NCBI RefSeq assembly: GCF_028389875.1
Contig: NC_084675.1
Span: 21,600,412 to 21,664,411, forward strand
DNA: 64,000 bases
DNA from: Rhea pennata
Taxonomy: Eukaryota; Chordata; Aves; Rheiformes; Rheidae
Direction of reading: 5' to 3'
Numbering within the stretch: the stretch's first letter is position 1; each line of letters begins with the position of its first letter. The position numbers and the translations under genes are program-made. The notes beneath the pieces were generated by a model. It saw only the letters and a program-made list of their open reading frames with translations. It was not told the origin of the DNA and searched no databases. This document shows, piece by piece, positions 30,301 to 45,300 of the stretch.

Positions 30301-33300
30301 TGCATCTATACACAGGATTTTAAGCTAGTACGAAAAGAGAAAACAAAATGGAGGAAAACCCCATCATTCTTCAAATGAAGCTCATCATGAATCTTGATGG
30401 CAACTGCTTAGCTTCTGATTTGTCTTTTCTCCTTCTCAAATATAAGTAGACCTAATGCTCCTGTCCTACTGTTCCAGGATTTCAAGGTAAAACAGATCCA
30501 GCAAGTTAAGACATTTTATTCACTCCTGTGCCTTCCTAGTCTAGCCTGAGAGTTTTACCCATTTGGCTGATGGCTAGTACATTGAACATTGGATGGGTTG
30601 AGTTTTGTGAAGGCAGAAATGAACAACTCCTCCCCTCTCCCCCCAAAATCCTAAACCCTCTGGCCTTCTCTGCATCATTCCTTGCCCAGCTTATCCCTCT
30701 GAAAGGGTGGGATCTTCGACTGTAATTCTGCACCTATGCACAAGCACATCTGAGGCCACACTAGGTTGTTAGCCCTTTCCCTCCCAGACTGTCAGCACCG
30801 ACATATTCAAATGAAAGACTGATCCAAGAGCTTCAGGATTCAAGTGTAGTTTGAAGATCCACACAAAACAGATGACTAGGTTCCTGAGACGCTCCTAGCA
30901 GGTCAAGGAAAGGATTGAAGCATCTCAGCCACGATGTGAACTTTTCTCCTCCAGCATACACGTGTAGCAGCAGAAAAACACTTCATTTTGGAAGTCACCT
31001 CAATAGTCCGTTGTGGAGTATTTTTGTACCTCCCTCTTTAAACTTTTGGAGAAAAACACTTAACTGGTAAGGACTAGATAAATGAGTATGTCAGTCCAGA
31101 TTTGCCACTTCTGTGTTTCTATTGGAAAAGTTAAAAAAAATAAAGAAGCTAAGAGAATCATAACTGTTGTCTTAAAGCTAAACCCTCACTTGTGTCAGCA
31201 GGAGCAGTATTCATGCTATTTCAGTACTGACACCAGCATTCTAAAATTAAATCAAATCCCCATTCCATCTTCCTGTGCGTATCATGCATTCTGTGTGCAG
31301 ATCAATATAATTTGTGCCAGTATATGGTTCCCTTTTTAATTTCATGAATAGTTTTACACAGTGCCTTTTTTTTTTTTTTTTTTTAACTCAAAGGCTGACT
31401 GTACATGAGTGGCTACTCTTTTTTGCATTGACAGTAGATGAGAAGTAGTACAGAGACTGCAAGCTAGAAGCACATCACAAGAACAGAACTGGGTAAGAAC
31501 AAACAACACTGAGGCTCCTAGGAAGACTTTACCACACTCAGGCTGAAAATAGTTTATAGTCCATATGTAAATAGATAGTCATTTACTTTTAAATCACTGC
31601 ATGTAGCTTCAGCTTACATGGCATCTAGATAAATACTGTTCTACAGAATTCAGATAGCAAAACTTGAGTAACAAGGGACTTTTGACTCAGCGGAGCTCTT
31701 GAGACATGGTACATGACCAGGGTGGTGAAAAAAGCTACAGTATTTTTAAGAAAGAAAATTCATCGTGAGCTCCTGTGATTTGTTATATAGGAGACTGCAC
31801 ATAATCATAACCGATTGCTTATGGATTTTAAAGATTTGTTTCATGAAGTTCTACATAGAAGCAAAGACAAATAGAGTAAATTTTACTAAAAATGTATACT
31901 TGACCAAAAGAAACTAATAAAATACATTTTACATCCTTGTTTTATACAGAAGTGGTAACTAAAAATGCAACACAGACTTTCATAGACTAGGTCTTGTTTT
32001 TCTAAAATAAGGAAATACCTCAAGCAGCATTACTCAGCTTGTACACTGCTGGTGTCCACTAGATATCAGAAGCTAATCCACAAAGTGACTACACAAAAAC
32101 CTGAAACAATAAAATATAAATTCTCCATTCAACCCTCAAACCCACCAATATTTACATTCCCCACATATACCACAGGCAAACAAAAATGAGGTAAAACAGA
32201 ACTAAAAGTTTATCTATTCCTTCTGTAATTTCAAAGTATAGATACAGCAACAAAGCACAAGAAACTGCGAGAAATTTTCTGTGAAAAGATTAGTTAGCCC
32301 TCCAATCGCAAAAAAGCTTAGAAATTGCTTACAAGTAGCAGTTTTAGTGTTTTCATCTGCTTTTTAAACAGCTTCTTGTTTTTACAGTTCTGATTTTTAA
32401 AAGCTTTTTATATAGGCCATGACAGAGAATGGAAAAAAAAAGTAGCGATTCACTCTTCCTCTAACCAGCAAATATACTGATCCATTTCTACCACAAACAT
32501 ATAACCCTAAGCTTTCTAATGAACTAAAAGTATTTTATTTCACTAGCCTTCTACTTCTCAAAATTTAAATTGCTCAGATACTGGAATGCCAGAGGCCTGA
32601 AGAAAACCTGCAGAATCAAATATTAGGCTTCCAAAGGACACAAACAACTGCCCAGAGGTCTGTAAGATGAACAGCAAGATGAAATTAAACCAAGAGTTAA
32701 ACTCAGGTATTGATCAGCATCTCTCAGGTTGCCAAATTCAGTATTAATATGGCCCAGGACCTCAAACTGGGTTAGTTTCAACAAACTGTAGAGAGCACTA
32801 CAGTATTAACTTGAACCAGCTTTGTCATTAAAGCCAAGAAAAGGCTGGTACCACTGATCTGTCCCAGAGACCTTTCCAGAGGAAGATTCTGCTTGAAGAG
32901 CATTCCTATGACCTCACCCTCCAAAACTTGGGTGAACTTTCAAACTTTGACCTGGGAGGGTCTGAATCATTAGATACTCTGAGGACAGACACCATTAAAC
33001 TTGAACTTTGCTCTATTTGACAACCAGCAAAAGCACACCTTGGATTGCTTCATGACACATTAACTCAAACAAAAACTATTCCTTTCAAAGTAAGAGACAG
33101 TCAATCTGCATTGAAATATTATTACACTATTTGGACTGTGGCCCATCAATAGGAGATGCTCTCTGGTTAAGTCATCTTCATACTTAGAGAAACTGCTTCT
33201 GGAGAGGGAAAGAACATGAAAAGGGAGGCCATATATTGTTTTCTTAAAGATAAGTGTATTGAAGACAAACAATTAAAAATATACAAATGTCAGTTAAATT

Positions 33301-36300
33301 TAAGTGACAAACATCACTCAACTACAAGGATGCCTATTTATTACTACACCAGAGGAAAAAACTGCTTCTAATCAGAGAGCATCTAGAACTTAAGGATATA
33401 CTCTAAACACTCAAAGTAAGGAAAGATAGATAAGGAAATGAATGTTTCTTTTTGAAGAATGATCTTATTTTTACTAGAAAAAGTCTAATATAGAAAAGGA
33501 TGAAATAATTTGCTCTAGTGAACTCCACTGTCATGTAAGAATGACCTTTTCATTACTATATAAGGAATGAGATAAATTACAAACATCTCATTCTCAGAAG
33601 TCTTCAGAATCAGCAGGATAACTTAAGAGATTAACCTGTTTTCATATAATGCAGTTCTTATGGATTGAGAAAACATCTTAAGAGATGCAATAGGGACACT
33701 ACACTAAACAATCCCAAAGCCTTTATACACATACAAGCTTGCTTCTTGCATAACTTACGGTTCAACTTAAATGTTTATGCAGAGTTTATCATGTCTTCTC
33801 CAAACAAAGTGAAGGATAACTGTGGTTGACAGCAGAGCACAGTGATCTTTTTTCTTCTTTCCATACCAGAAGAGAGATCTTCAAACTATTCTATAAATCT
33901 GAGCTACCCAAAGAATCAAGGCTTGCATTCCAGAGAGGATTAGTACATTTATGGTATCTTACAAGCTTACCAATGATCACAGCAGTATCAAAATTGTTGA
34001 AACACTCTTGTAGAGAAGCCACACATTTACTTGCAAACTTCCAGCTTCCTTGGATGTCACAATTACTTGGAAGAACTATTTCAGCAGATATAAGAAATAC
34101 CAAAACAGGTATTAAGTGGTTCCTTAATAGTCAATGCTTTCTTCATCAAGCCTAACTTGGGATAAAGATGGAATTTTGTCCTTTTATCTAAATGATTTCA
34201 TAGTAAGCCAGTGAGCATGCAGTAGTAACACGTATTCCTCATTTACATTATTTGATAATGTCTTGTGAACCTTCGTGAATTTCTTATCAGGAAAAAGTAG
34301 ATATAAAGGCCCTCTGCAGAATGGGAAAAAGTCCCCAGAGTAGCAGGAAGAAAATAAAATCTGAATGATCTGCATTTAAGGACTCCAAATGGAATAATCA
34401 TTCCACGATTACCCAGTTCTCTTGTATACCAAGTATCCTACTGGAAGTACCTCTGCCAGGCTAACACACAAAAACACAACAGAGACAGGACTAATTGTCC
34501 TCCAGTCTTTCCTTTAGAAAAAGGAACAAGAAGGGAAATTGAACAGGGAGCAAAAAGGGGCCTCTACATTTCCCTTATGTCTGTATGGGAAGCTGATGGC
34601 TAAACCAGGACTGTCATATGTGACCCGAGAACTTCTGGCTAGCAATCGTTGTGTCATATCACTCACTGCTCCATGCCTTTCCAACTCCTGGCCTCTTTTA
34701 AATGTTCTCTGAAGATGAGCTTTGTGGTTCCTTAAGAGTCAATGCAAAAAAATGACCTCTTTTCATAAGAGGATGATGGTTTTGTGGATAAAAGGGAGAA
34801 AATAAAACTCTGAAGTCTAAGATGCTCAACTTGTCAGAAGTGGGACCCATTTCAGGCCCATAACAAGGTCCATCATCTGCACTTTTGCTGGTATCACCAG
34901 AAATAGAAAGATAGACTTTTCCATGTCTCCTTAAAAGGAAATTAGGGTCAGGTACAAAACCTTGTAACCAAACAGAACAGTCTTACTAAGGAAGGCAGAA
35001 GTCTTCTGGTTGTCTCTGTTGCCTACATGAAAATACACAGTAGTACCTCAGAAACTAAAGCTTCATGGACATAAAGAAAATTTTTTGTTAGCAGCAGCAA
35101 TACCAACTAGGAAACACTAGTAGAAATGCTCTTGGAAGTGTCTTTTCTTTGTAAGAAATGAAGGTTCTTCCAAAGTAAAGACTATTTAAGATCAAAAGCA
35201 TGTTTATAGCTTTAGTTTTCACTGAAAAGTTAAAGTTAAAATAGAAACTGAAGACTATGAACTGCAATATTCCACAGGAAATAATTACATATTTTTCTTT
35301 TTAAATCAAGACTATTAGTTTATTTTTGGCAGCATATCAGAAGCATAATAGGTTGGGACTGTATTGCTCACCCCCTATTCAAACTAGTAGTTTGCTTATT
35401 CCTGCTGTTTCCTCAGTTTAGCTCAATTCAATAGCAGACTAACATTGTTTCTCCAAAAAAGGCAAATATTAAAAAATTGTCTGTATATCTTAGATATACA
35501 TTTTTAATTGAGCCCAGGCACTGTTTTGGTTAATACTGAATAATATTGTCAGCACTTCAGCCAGCCACAGAAACCAATCAACCTAAATAAGTGTTTCACA
35601 ATCTCGTGGCATTCAAGAGCTTACAAATAAAACAAGAAAGCTGTCTGCACTGCAGGTTGCGGAGGACTCACATCTGGACAGGAAAATGTAAAACCGAGAA
35701 AAATCAGCTAGCTGCTTTCAGGATCAAGAGACAGTCTCAAACACAAATCAGTAGGTTCGGGCAGAAGGAGAACTACGATGCAGCGCCAAGAATGGCTGCA
35801 AGACTTTGACATTGATTAGTTAAGGTCAATTCAGCAACAGGTAAAACACACCTCTGCTCTGTTAAAGCTACTTGTTAAAAAGTATTAGGAGTACCTCTTT
35901 TTCCTACAGGCAGGAATTACATTTTTATTACCACTGAAACACCTTCTGGTATTTTCAAGCACAATTTTAGGTATATTTTTAAAACACTGATGGTTGAAGG
36001 TACCCTACAATGAATTCAGAGGCACTACTCACTGTGCTTGAGATTAAGCATGTAGTTAAATCTTGTCGCTAGGGAGGAATGGGACAGAAGGCTGTTTGTT
36101 TTGAAAGGGCTTTACATTTCAATTTGTAAAATATATTTACGGCCTAATTCCCTAAGCTGACTAATTATAACATGTAACTGCATCTAATTAGCTATTTTCA
36201 TGCAAGTTGAGAAAAATGTGTAAGTTATGGATGCTACTATGTATTTAATTTACTTAAAAATCTGGCCCAATGACTCATCTTCCTTTTCCGATTTAAAAAA

Positions 36301-39300
36301 TAACAGCAGACTTTTCAAAATGAGCTGAACATTCCTTTGAGACACACTCCTGCAAAAATAACTGCACACAAATGTTCTATCAGAAGGCAGCTTCAGTAAC
36401 TACATACATTTTTGTATAAGTAATTAAAATAAGCAGGCTGTCCAAATCTAATTATGCAGTCCATGCTAGTAAAAATATCTCTGCAACCAAGATATGTTCA
36501 ACTTTGTACATAAATATTTTTACTTACTAGATAACTGTGTAGTTGTATATTTAGTTTGGTTTTATCTGATCAAGTGATTATTTTATTTACTGTTCATAAT
36601 AAATCATTTTTAAATAGAAATCTTTTTTAAAAAAAAAAAAAAAAGGTTAGCTCACCCTAGAAAAGTCTCATGCTGGCTCATTCTTCCCTAGAAATAATGT
36701 TCTCTGGCAACTAATTCACTAGGTCCCCAAAAAACCCCAAACCCAAGACAAGCTAGATGATCAGCTCTAGTCTGAATGCTCTGTTAATGCACACAAATAA
36801 AAACGCACAGCCGGTTTCCCACGGAAGCAGCACACAGTGTAGGCTTTTTCCCCTATTCTCAGCCTGCGTGCTACAGCATTATAAAACCCAGGCTTCACTA
36901 AAATCCAAAAATCAAAGGAAACAAACCTAATGCAGCCGAAGCCTTGGAAGTTTGCGTGTCTCAATGGAACAGATGTGTATTCAGAACTTAGAAAAAGCAC
37001 ACAAACCTCTCCAGACCCCCTGAAAGGAAACCAGATGAGGGAAGCATGACACATTCAGGTAGTCACCACAAGTGGGACTCTTTGAGCTGAGATTCACTTT
37101 GAAGTTTTGAGCAATGTCCTAAATTAGGGACAGGTTTGATAGCCTCACACACAAGCGCAGCAGAACCACCAGTGAAATAAAGCAAGCCAGCTCCGAGTGT
37201 AATTTAAATTAATCAGCAACTACTTTTTTTGAGAGAGTGGAGGAAGGGCGAACTGCAAGGAATGGCCAGGTTGCCTAATATCCATTAGCTTTTTCCTCAT
37301 CATTCAAGATATTTCATTCCTTTAAATCTTCTGAGTCCTACTTAGATAATTATAATCCATTGTTACTCTTTATTGAAAATACTGTCTTACCGCATAAAAA
37401 AAACCCTCACAATTAACTCTGACAATGATTTTCCCAGCAAGTCAGCAGATCAGGACCTGAATATTAATTTATAAATATAAAAACCCATAAGTATTATATA
37501 ATATCATATATATATTTTACAGCAGATTCAAACACAGATTTTGTGTGCTGCAGCATGTGACTGTCTCAGCATACATGGAACCGTGTCAGTGAGATTATAA
37601 TGCAGCAGCTGCTCAGCCAGCATGCCCTGGCTTGAAGGGCAATCTGGTGATAAAACACCCGAACGCCGAGATCAGATGGCTGCCTGCTCAAGCCTTCGCT
37701 GAATGATTTCTTCAGCCACATAAAGGAGTTACAAGCTTCTCGTGCTGAAACAAAAATGCAGCAAAAATGCAGATTTCAAATTCACCGTTGAAAATACAAA
37801 TACGTCCAGCTAGTCTGACTTAAAAAAAAAAAAAAAAAACCTATTCCTGATCAGTATGGCCTAATGTTCACATAAATAAGCTGTTTCCTACATTTTTGAA
37901 AACAGTATCAGCATCTTGGAACTTGAGACTAAGACTGCAGTAACAAGTAGAAATTAGCAGCAATGGCGAAGTCATTTGATAGCAGCTTCAAAAATTTTTC
38001 AAAAATAATAGCACATAAACAATGTTAACACAATGGTCCCTTTAGTGCTTTTACAGCCTAGAGTAAGATTGTATATATGATTAGAATAGAGTGCATAGAA
38101 TCTAGAATACGTCTAGCATGATTGCATACATGTATACAACTTTGAACACATGTAGTCTTGCCAAGGGCCACAAATGCATTTAGGTGCTTGGTTCAGTGGG
38201 GGAAAAAAATAAATATCCCTTTTGTACAACTACTTCTGTGAGATTCTTCCTTTGCTGATTATATCCTGGTATATTTTCAGGTCTCAGGCCTTAGGTTCTA
38301 ATATTCTGTTTTACTTTTATAGTTTTGTATAAATCACTGTTCCTTCATTTTGGATCTCAGATAGGCTTCGGCCCGTGATTCAAAGAGATGAAATAGTTAT
38401 AATTCAGCATTTAAACTTACTTTTGAGATACTGTACAATGATTAGACAATTACTGTTATATCCATGAAGCACACAGAAGTAGGGTGGGGTGCAAAGTAGA
38501 TACTAGTATTGGACAAGGCAGAGAATCCCCTGGAATTAAAGTTAAAAAGTTAAAAGTTAAGTGGCTCCAAAAAGCAATACTTTGCATCAACACACTTACC
38601 ACTAGATTCTTCAATATGCAGGATAAAGTGAAATAATGCACTTTGCAGTTTGAGCTCTAGTCCCCTGTCATTTTTTTGCAATAGTTAAGATCACTACAAA
38701 TCCTTGAGCAATATAATATCACTGACAGAAAGAAACACAAATTTTGAGCTCTCTAAGTCACTAATATCTATTTCATACTATGTTTTCTTTACACAAAATT
38801 CACTTATTACACTTCCACAGGACCGATTACAAGAAATCAAAGTCTGAATGCTTTGCAAGATAAATGGTCCAACTCTGTCTCTGCTTGAATGATACACATT
38901 GAATAATTCATCCACAGAAGCAGAAAACACAATAATCTCCTACGGTGTTTTATGCCATTTCCTTTCAGCTGGGTATATCAATGATGTAACTTTAGCAGGG
39001 CTACCCCTTTGAGTTACTGTTAAAAATAGCATGTGCACCATACACTGATGAAATGCATCCACTCCAGGCAGTGAAGTAATGCAGTACGGCTGTTGCTCTT
39101 TTCCAGGAGATAAAAGAACAAATCAGAAAGAAAAGGAAACATTAACCTTCTAACTTAGAACTTTTTTGCACCCGAGAAATAAAATTAACTTTAATCAAAA
39201 TCATTGTCTTGCATAATGACAACCTGGGATTTTCCAATGTAAAAGAGCAAAAGAATATGAAATGAGACATCTGACAAAGCATCTCAACAAAGCTAAAGAT

Positions 39301-42300
39301 GACTATTTGTCTCTTTTCCTATTCTGACACACATTAACAGATCTACCACATGGAACAGAGCCACAATTCCTCCACTGAAGGAACACATCTGACAGTGCTA
39401 CCACCAAATGCTTAAGAAAAGTGCAAGATACCCTGCTAAATACAGGATCAGGATAATACGACTCCTGAAAGTTCTGATTTGCAATATCCGCAATTCCAAA
39501 ATGAGATTTTGTTCTCAAGTCATTGTTTAGTATCAACCCATGAACAACTCTAGAGACTTTCATTACCCAGTATAGCTGTCAAATCTCAACCTAGTCCTCA
39601 AAATATCAGCTCTCAACTGGTATTTTCATCAACAGATAGTTTTTCCAAAACTGCATTAAACAAAAAAAATCCAACTTTCTTTAAAGAACTCCAGTACAAC
39701 TGAATTAACACAGAATTTACTGTTTTGATTGTTTTCACTTTATTCTTACTTCATTATGATTCTATCAGTAACAAATGAAATGTTAAGATCAGCATAACTA
39801 GATTTGAGCAGGTTTGGGTATATTTAACTTCTAATAAAGGAATATTTAAATACTTAAGCAAAACAAAGGTGAGGAGCTTCTCTCCATCTAAAAAAATGTG
39901 TTCAGAGAACCTTTCTGGCCACCTGTTAAAAAAATCCCAAACATCTGGACCTAAAGCCCAGTGTTTTTTTCCCAGGAAGCTATACAAACACTAAGTCAGC
40001 CCTGATGTGCAACAAGAATTAACCTAATTTCATGGATATATAAACAAGATTCTACAGTAAATCACTAGCAAAACCATATCTGGAACACATGAATTGCTAG
40101 CTCTTGTACAGTGATCCTCAAAGGTCCTGAGGCACCAACTCCTGAGTTTGAATCTGCGGTCTGAAAAACACCCACTGTTTTCTGACCTATGAATCCCAAG
40201 GCTGGCATCAGCTGGTAGTCAGAGTACAAGAGAACTCTGTTTAAAAAACACAGCCAATTTCCTCCCCTCTTAACTGCACGTCCTTTAGTTAAATTTATGA
40301 GCTACGATTTGCAAAGGGTCTCTCTCACTAGTGTAGAGTATTATTACATTAGTTGTTTCTTCTTTGCAGTCCATCTGTTCCTTATGTCAAATATTGAATG
40401 TGAGAAACCATGATCACTTCCATGGAAATAAAGTGTTGTCATTTACAAAATAAGGTCAATTTAGGATTAGAAAGAAGGGAAAGCAGAGTAGAGAAATATT
40501 TGCAGTAATAGCAAGGGAAGCAAAGAAAATTGCTAGAAAAGTAAACAGCTTTTTTGTGAAATGTTCTCATCTTTCCTCTCCACCCACCTCCTCGTTTTCA
40601 AATCAGACCAATATGTCATGTCAATGCTCTGTACTAAAGATAATGCATCTCCTCCTGCAACTTACTCCTCTACTTGAAACCAGAATTTATTGTTTCCAAT
40701 TCCCAGTACTGCCAGCTTCTGTAATGTTATCTCAAGACCCACAGTATCTGGTCTCTTTTGCCTGCAGGAGTCTCAGATTCTTTTGAAGAGCATCTGCCTC
40801 CCATGTCTGCAGAGAAAAGCCACAATGATGACATCAAAAGATAAATAAGAAACTATCTTATTTACAGTTTCTAGATCTAGACTCATAATTTGTTAGGTAT
40901 GAAGAATTTTCTAGCTTATATAAGCAAATAGCCATAAAAATTCCAGCTACTTGTTGCTAAAGTGGTTACATTTTTCAAAGCCTGTTATCCTCTGTAAGGC
41001 ATCTTTTGGAGAAAAGAACTGATCTAAGCTTAAATGCAAATGAAGATGAGAAATCTATTTGGAAAACAGGGAGATTTAACAATGAACTGAAAAGAGGGGA
41101 AGAGCATCCACACCTACCAACTAACCAGCTACACTTCTTGAGCACTCTGTATGCAGCAAGAGAGCTGCTATTCAGACATGATTGTACTGGTGACAGTAAG
41201 CAAAAAAATGGTCTCAGATTATGGTTTTCAAGGTTGAAAGTGATTCATTACTATTTTTCTCCCTAAAGTGACAATTCTTTGTCCAATTTAGTTCCAGAAA
41301 AAAGTAAACTAAGATAGGATAAGCAAGCTATTTATTTCAAACTATTATTCTTCTTTTTAAGATGACAGTGGAACATGTAAGTTCAAGCAGACAAGGCCAG
41401 ACATTAAACAGTGTTAAGTCTTAAAGAAACGCAACGAACAGCCAAGCCCTTCTGAACATTTCACACGTCCTATGCTCAGTCCTCAGAAGAGTCTGGTTCC
41501 AGTGAGCTATTTGCCATCAGGTTGCAGCTGGCATTGCCAGGAGACAAGAATCAGCAGTAATGTTCACCTTCACTTTCTCTTTAAGTCTTCCGTGATGCAT
41601 TTTCCACCTTACAGTAAGTTTTGAAGTTCAAAATCCTCTCCCACCTCCAAGCTTTTATAAGAATATTCAGTGTAACTATAGGTTAAGTGTTAGTTCTAAC
41701 ATTTAGAGACAGGGCAAAGTTTTCACACTAATTCTTTTCTGACTCTGCTGAGTTTCAGAAAAATCCCTTCATCAAGCCATTACCTAAAGATTTAAGAAAA
41801 ACCTGCTTTTGCCCATTTGCTGCAACTTTAATTAAAGCTGAAGTCTCTTATGTTGTTTCCATTACTAGCAAAAGGTCATGCTATTGCTTCCCTAGCTGTG
41901 GCTGGAATGGTCATTGATTTAATCTGCATAACTAATCAATGTTCCATAGTAGACATTTCCAGAGTTTCACGGACATGATTTGGCTGACAATTGCAAAACA
42001 AGAGTTCTTCTAGTGATATACATGCCCTATATCATAGGTGCTGCCTCCTCTAAGGAGTTATAGAAAAATGCAAATAGTATTAAATATTAGCCTAACATCT
42101 CCTCTTAGATACAGATAACTACACTGTTAGTATCTAAGATCAGGGATCTGTCTGAATAACACATATGGTAAGGTAACTCTTTGGCACTATTTAATTTACC
42201 AGCAAGCTACACTTGGAATTATTTCTCAAGTTAGCTGAATTTTATGTTCTTTATAAGCATTAGTATCTTCTAGCTTCCACTGAAAGGACTTGAGTGCCCA

Positions 42301-45300
42301 AGATCAAGTCCTTCATTGGCAAACTCTACTTTAGTAGAAGTTGGTCATCATCTGAACTTTAATAATTCAGTTATATTGCTCAGTACACAAATCCAGAACA
42401 AGTCTTTACACACCTTAAGAATAAATAAAAGCTAGATTGTTTGGAGAGAAGCAAAATAAAGCCTTATTTATTTCCCATGAACTTCTTGCATTTCTCCTTT
42501 TCTACAAGGACTATAGCCGCCTTCTGCCCTATTCCCTATGTCTACAGCAATACTATTTTTCTCATATCTACAATGTTCACATTAAGTTTTTTCAATTTTT
42601 CCATATATTCCCTGAAGATATGCACATAACTAGCTACCTTCACGCCCCAGGCATAGCCAACATTGCAAGAAACCCTCCTCTTGTGCATTGCATTAGCTTC
42701 TGCAGGATCCACATTCAGTCCAGCATCCCCAGTGACTGTCAACCATGCAAACATGCTGCCTCTAGGTCACCAAAAAAAAAGACACACACACAATGAGTGG
42801 TTGGGCAGTCAAAAAAGGGGAAAGGGCTGAACTATTCTTAACTCTCCTCTTGATAGGAGCATGGATAGGTATCTTCCATCCAGACACAACATTAAATAAA
42901 GCAACTCGTAACGCCTCTGTCACATTTCAAGGAACTTAGTCAGATTCAAAGGATAAAGTATAGTGATTTGATCACCATTTTCAGAAAAACAAGCAAAATA
43001 CCAAAAAAAAAGATTAAAGAAAAAAATTCAGAAGATTCAAGATGACAGTGCCCTAAAAGTATGCTTGATATATGTGTTATTTTAGATGAATACACAAACA
43101 AGGCATACTGCATATATACACAGTTAGAGCTGCTTATAGGAAATCTGCATTACAGTGTCCTGTAACGCAAACTTAAACAAGAAACACTTAAATATAGACA
43201 GCATGACTTTCAAGTGAGGCACTCACTGCAGCTTGCAGCCAAGAGGTAGACCTTTTAGCCTTTTCATGTAACTGCTGTTGGTGCAACATAAAGGACTTCT
43301 CAGTGAATGAATCCATGCCATGAATTAGACTTTGGTAGGAAGTATCTTAAAGTGTTTGTGCAAGAGGGCAAAGACAATTATTGCACGGAATAAATGCATT
43401 AACCCTAGCTTTTAATTCAGTTAGTATGGGCAACAAAAGCAGCAAAAATGAGGCTACACTGGCTTTCATGCAAATTAGCCATATAAAAGACTGCATTTGA
43501 TGTTAGCCTCACTGCTACTATTGGTGGTTAGATTAAACTCATCAGGGATGAATTATCCATGCTACACTTGCACTTTAATCTTTCCTGGGCTGAAGGGAGT
43601 TTAAAGGCTTCGTGTTTAGAGCAGTCTACTTTAAAAAATACACTTTTAAAATTACTTTTAAAAATTACAATTTTTAATCTTGAAGATTGCTGCAGTAAGT
43701 CAAATTTCCACCAAAAGTAACAGTTACAATTCTTCCTATAAAAATGATCCTTAAGTGTCTGGAACAGTCTAAAATAAATGTTAGATTACAGGGGTCTTCT
43801 TGTTCATACCTCAAAGCAGTTAGGAAAAAAACTTCAAAATCCCTCACACCAATTCAGAAGTAACACTTTCTTCCATGAATGAATGGGAACTGCAACTGGG
43901 CTGGTTAATGTTAAAGAATAGAGGCTTCTTATAAAGTGTGCTGGTGTCTCTATGCTCTTTACGGTGGACTTCTTAGGCTCCTCTCCCCTCTTCCCCCCCT
44001 TACATCTTGCCATTCCAATCCCAGATTCCTCCTGAAAAAACACTTATGTGGAAAGGGAAGCAACAGGGATGACAAACAGATACTTACTCCAATCTTGAGT
44101 ACAAAAGTTAACAGGTTAATCCACAGCACTACCTAACATTGTATATTTGCCAGAGTCCAAGTGCAGCATTAGGAGTTTGTAATTCTAATCTCAGCCCTGA
44201 AACAGCTAAGGGGTGAGTTACTCAGCCTCTGGCTTTGATGGCATAAAATGGACATATACTCTTGCCTGCATGACAGCAGGTACAACTGCACAATCAGCAA
44301 AAACTTGAGATGAAATGTAATATTCTTTTAACTTTTAGAAAGGAAAAAAGCACCATAATTTCCTTTATTCCAAAGTGAAACCTCCAAACTTAGCTGAACT
44401 CCATCAACTATAGAAAACCAAGCCGCATGATTTATGCAGTACATAGGCTTCAAGAAGTTTCTTAATATACAATAGCCTCCAAGCAAAGGTGTGTGTGTGT
44501 GGGGGGGGGGACTATGCAGTATCAAAATATTTAAGTCCACTAATTCTCAGATTTGACTGCCAGAAGTAACTCTAAATACTTGATACTCAAAAAAATACTA
44601 TATTGGAGACAGTAAGTCTGGAATTCAATGCCTTCTGTGTGATCTAAGATTTATCTGAAGTTTACTCCAGAGATAAGATGAACAAAAATACATACAAACA
44701 GCTGAAAAATTACATATAGTTGGTAAAGGGAGATTTTTTTCTGAAGGACTATAGGACAGGGCTTAAAGAAATATTTAGGCCAACCATGGTTGACCTAGTA
44801 TTGTTGGAGAAGATGTATTTACTTAAAAACAGAATAATCCAGCTATACAATTCATGCAGAACACAAGGCACTGCCAAGTCTGGACCCCAAACCAAAAGCA
44901 TTTCAGAGTTATCTTCCCCCTCCATGCACACCCTCCTCTCCCCATTCAGATTTGGTATCAAACATTTCTGGAGGAAAAACACTGTTGATTGCCATTAACT
45001 AAGAAAGCTCCTGCAATCTAGCTTCTTGTAGAAAAATGATGATACAAGGAAGTGGGAGGGGGAAAAAACAGTAAATAGAAGACCATATAAATACATTTTG
45101 CCTAAATAAAATAGAGTAGCAAAATAAGAACAGTTTAAATTTCTGCAATCTGTTTTAAGGAAACAACTTTATATTCCAAAGCTTGTTACATGTAACAATC
45201 TGCTTAACCTATCTGGAACTCGTTTTCCACCTGAGGTCAACAGGATTACTATGAGCAAGGATATACTTTACATCCTCATATTAATCCAATATTAAATCAA

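Noticed and set aside
44720..44998. 92-codon plus-strand ORF, with an antisense ORF over the same bases
   Set aside because: Open in both directions with no recognisable similarity. Not supported as a gene.
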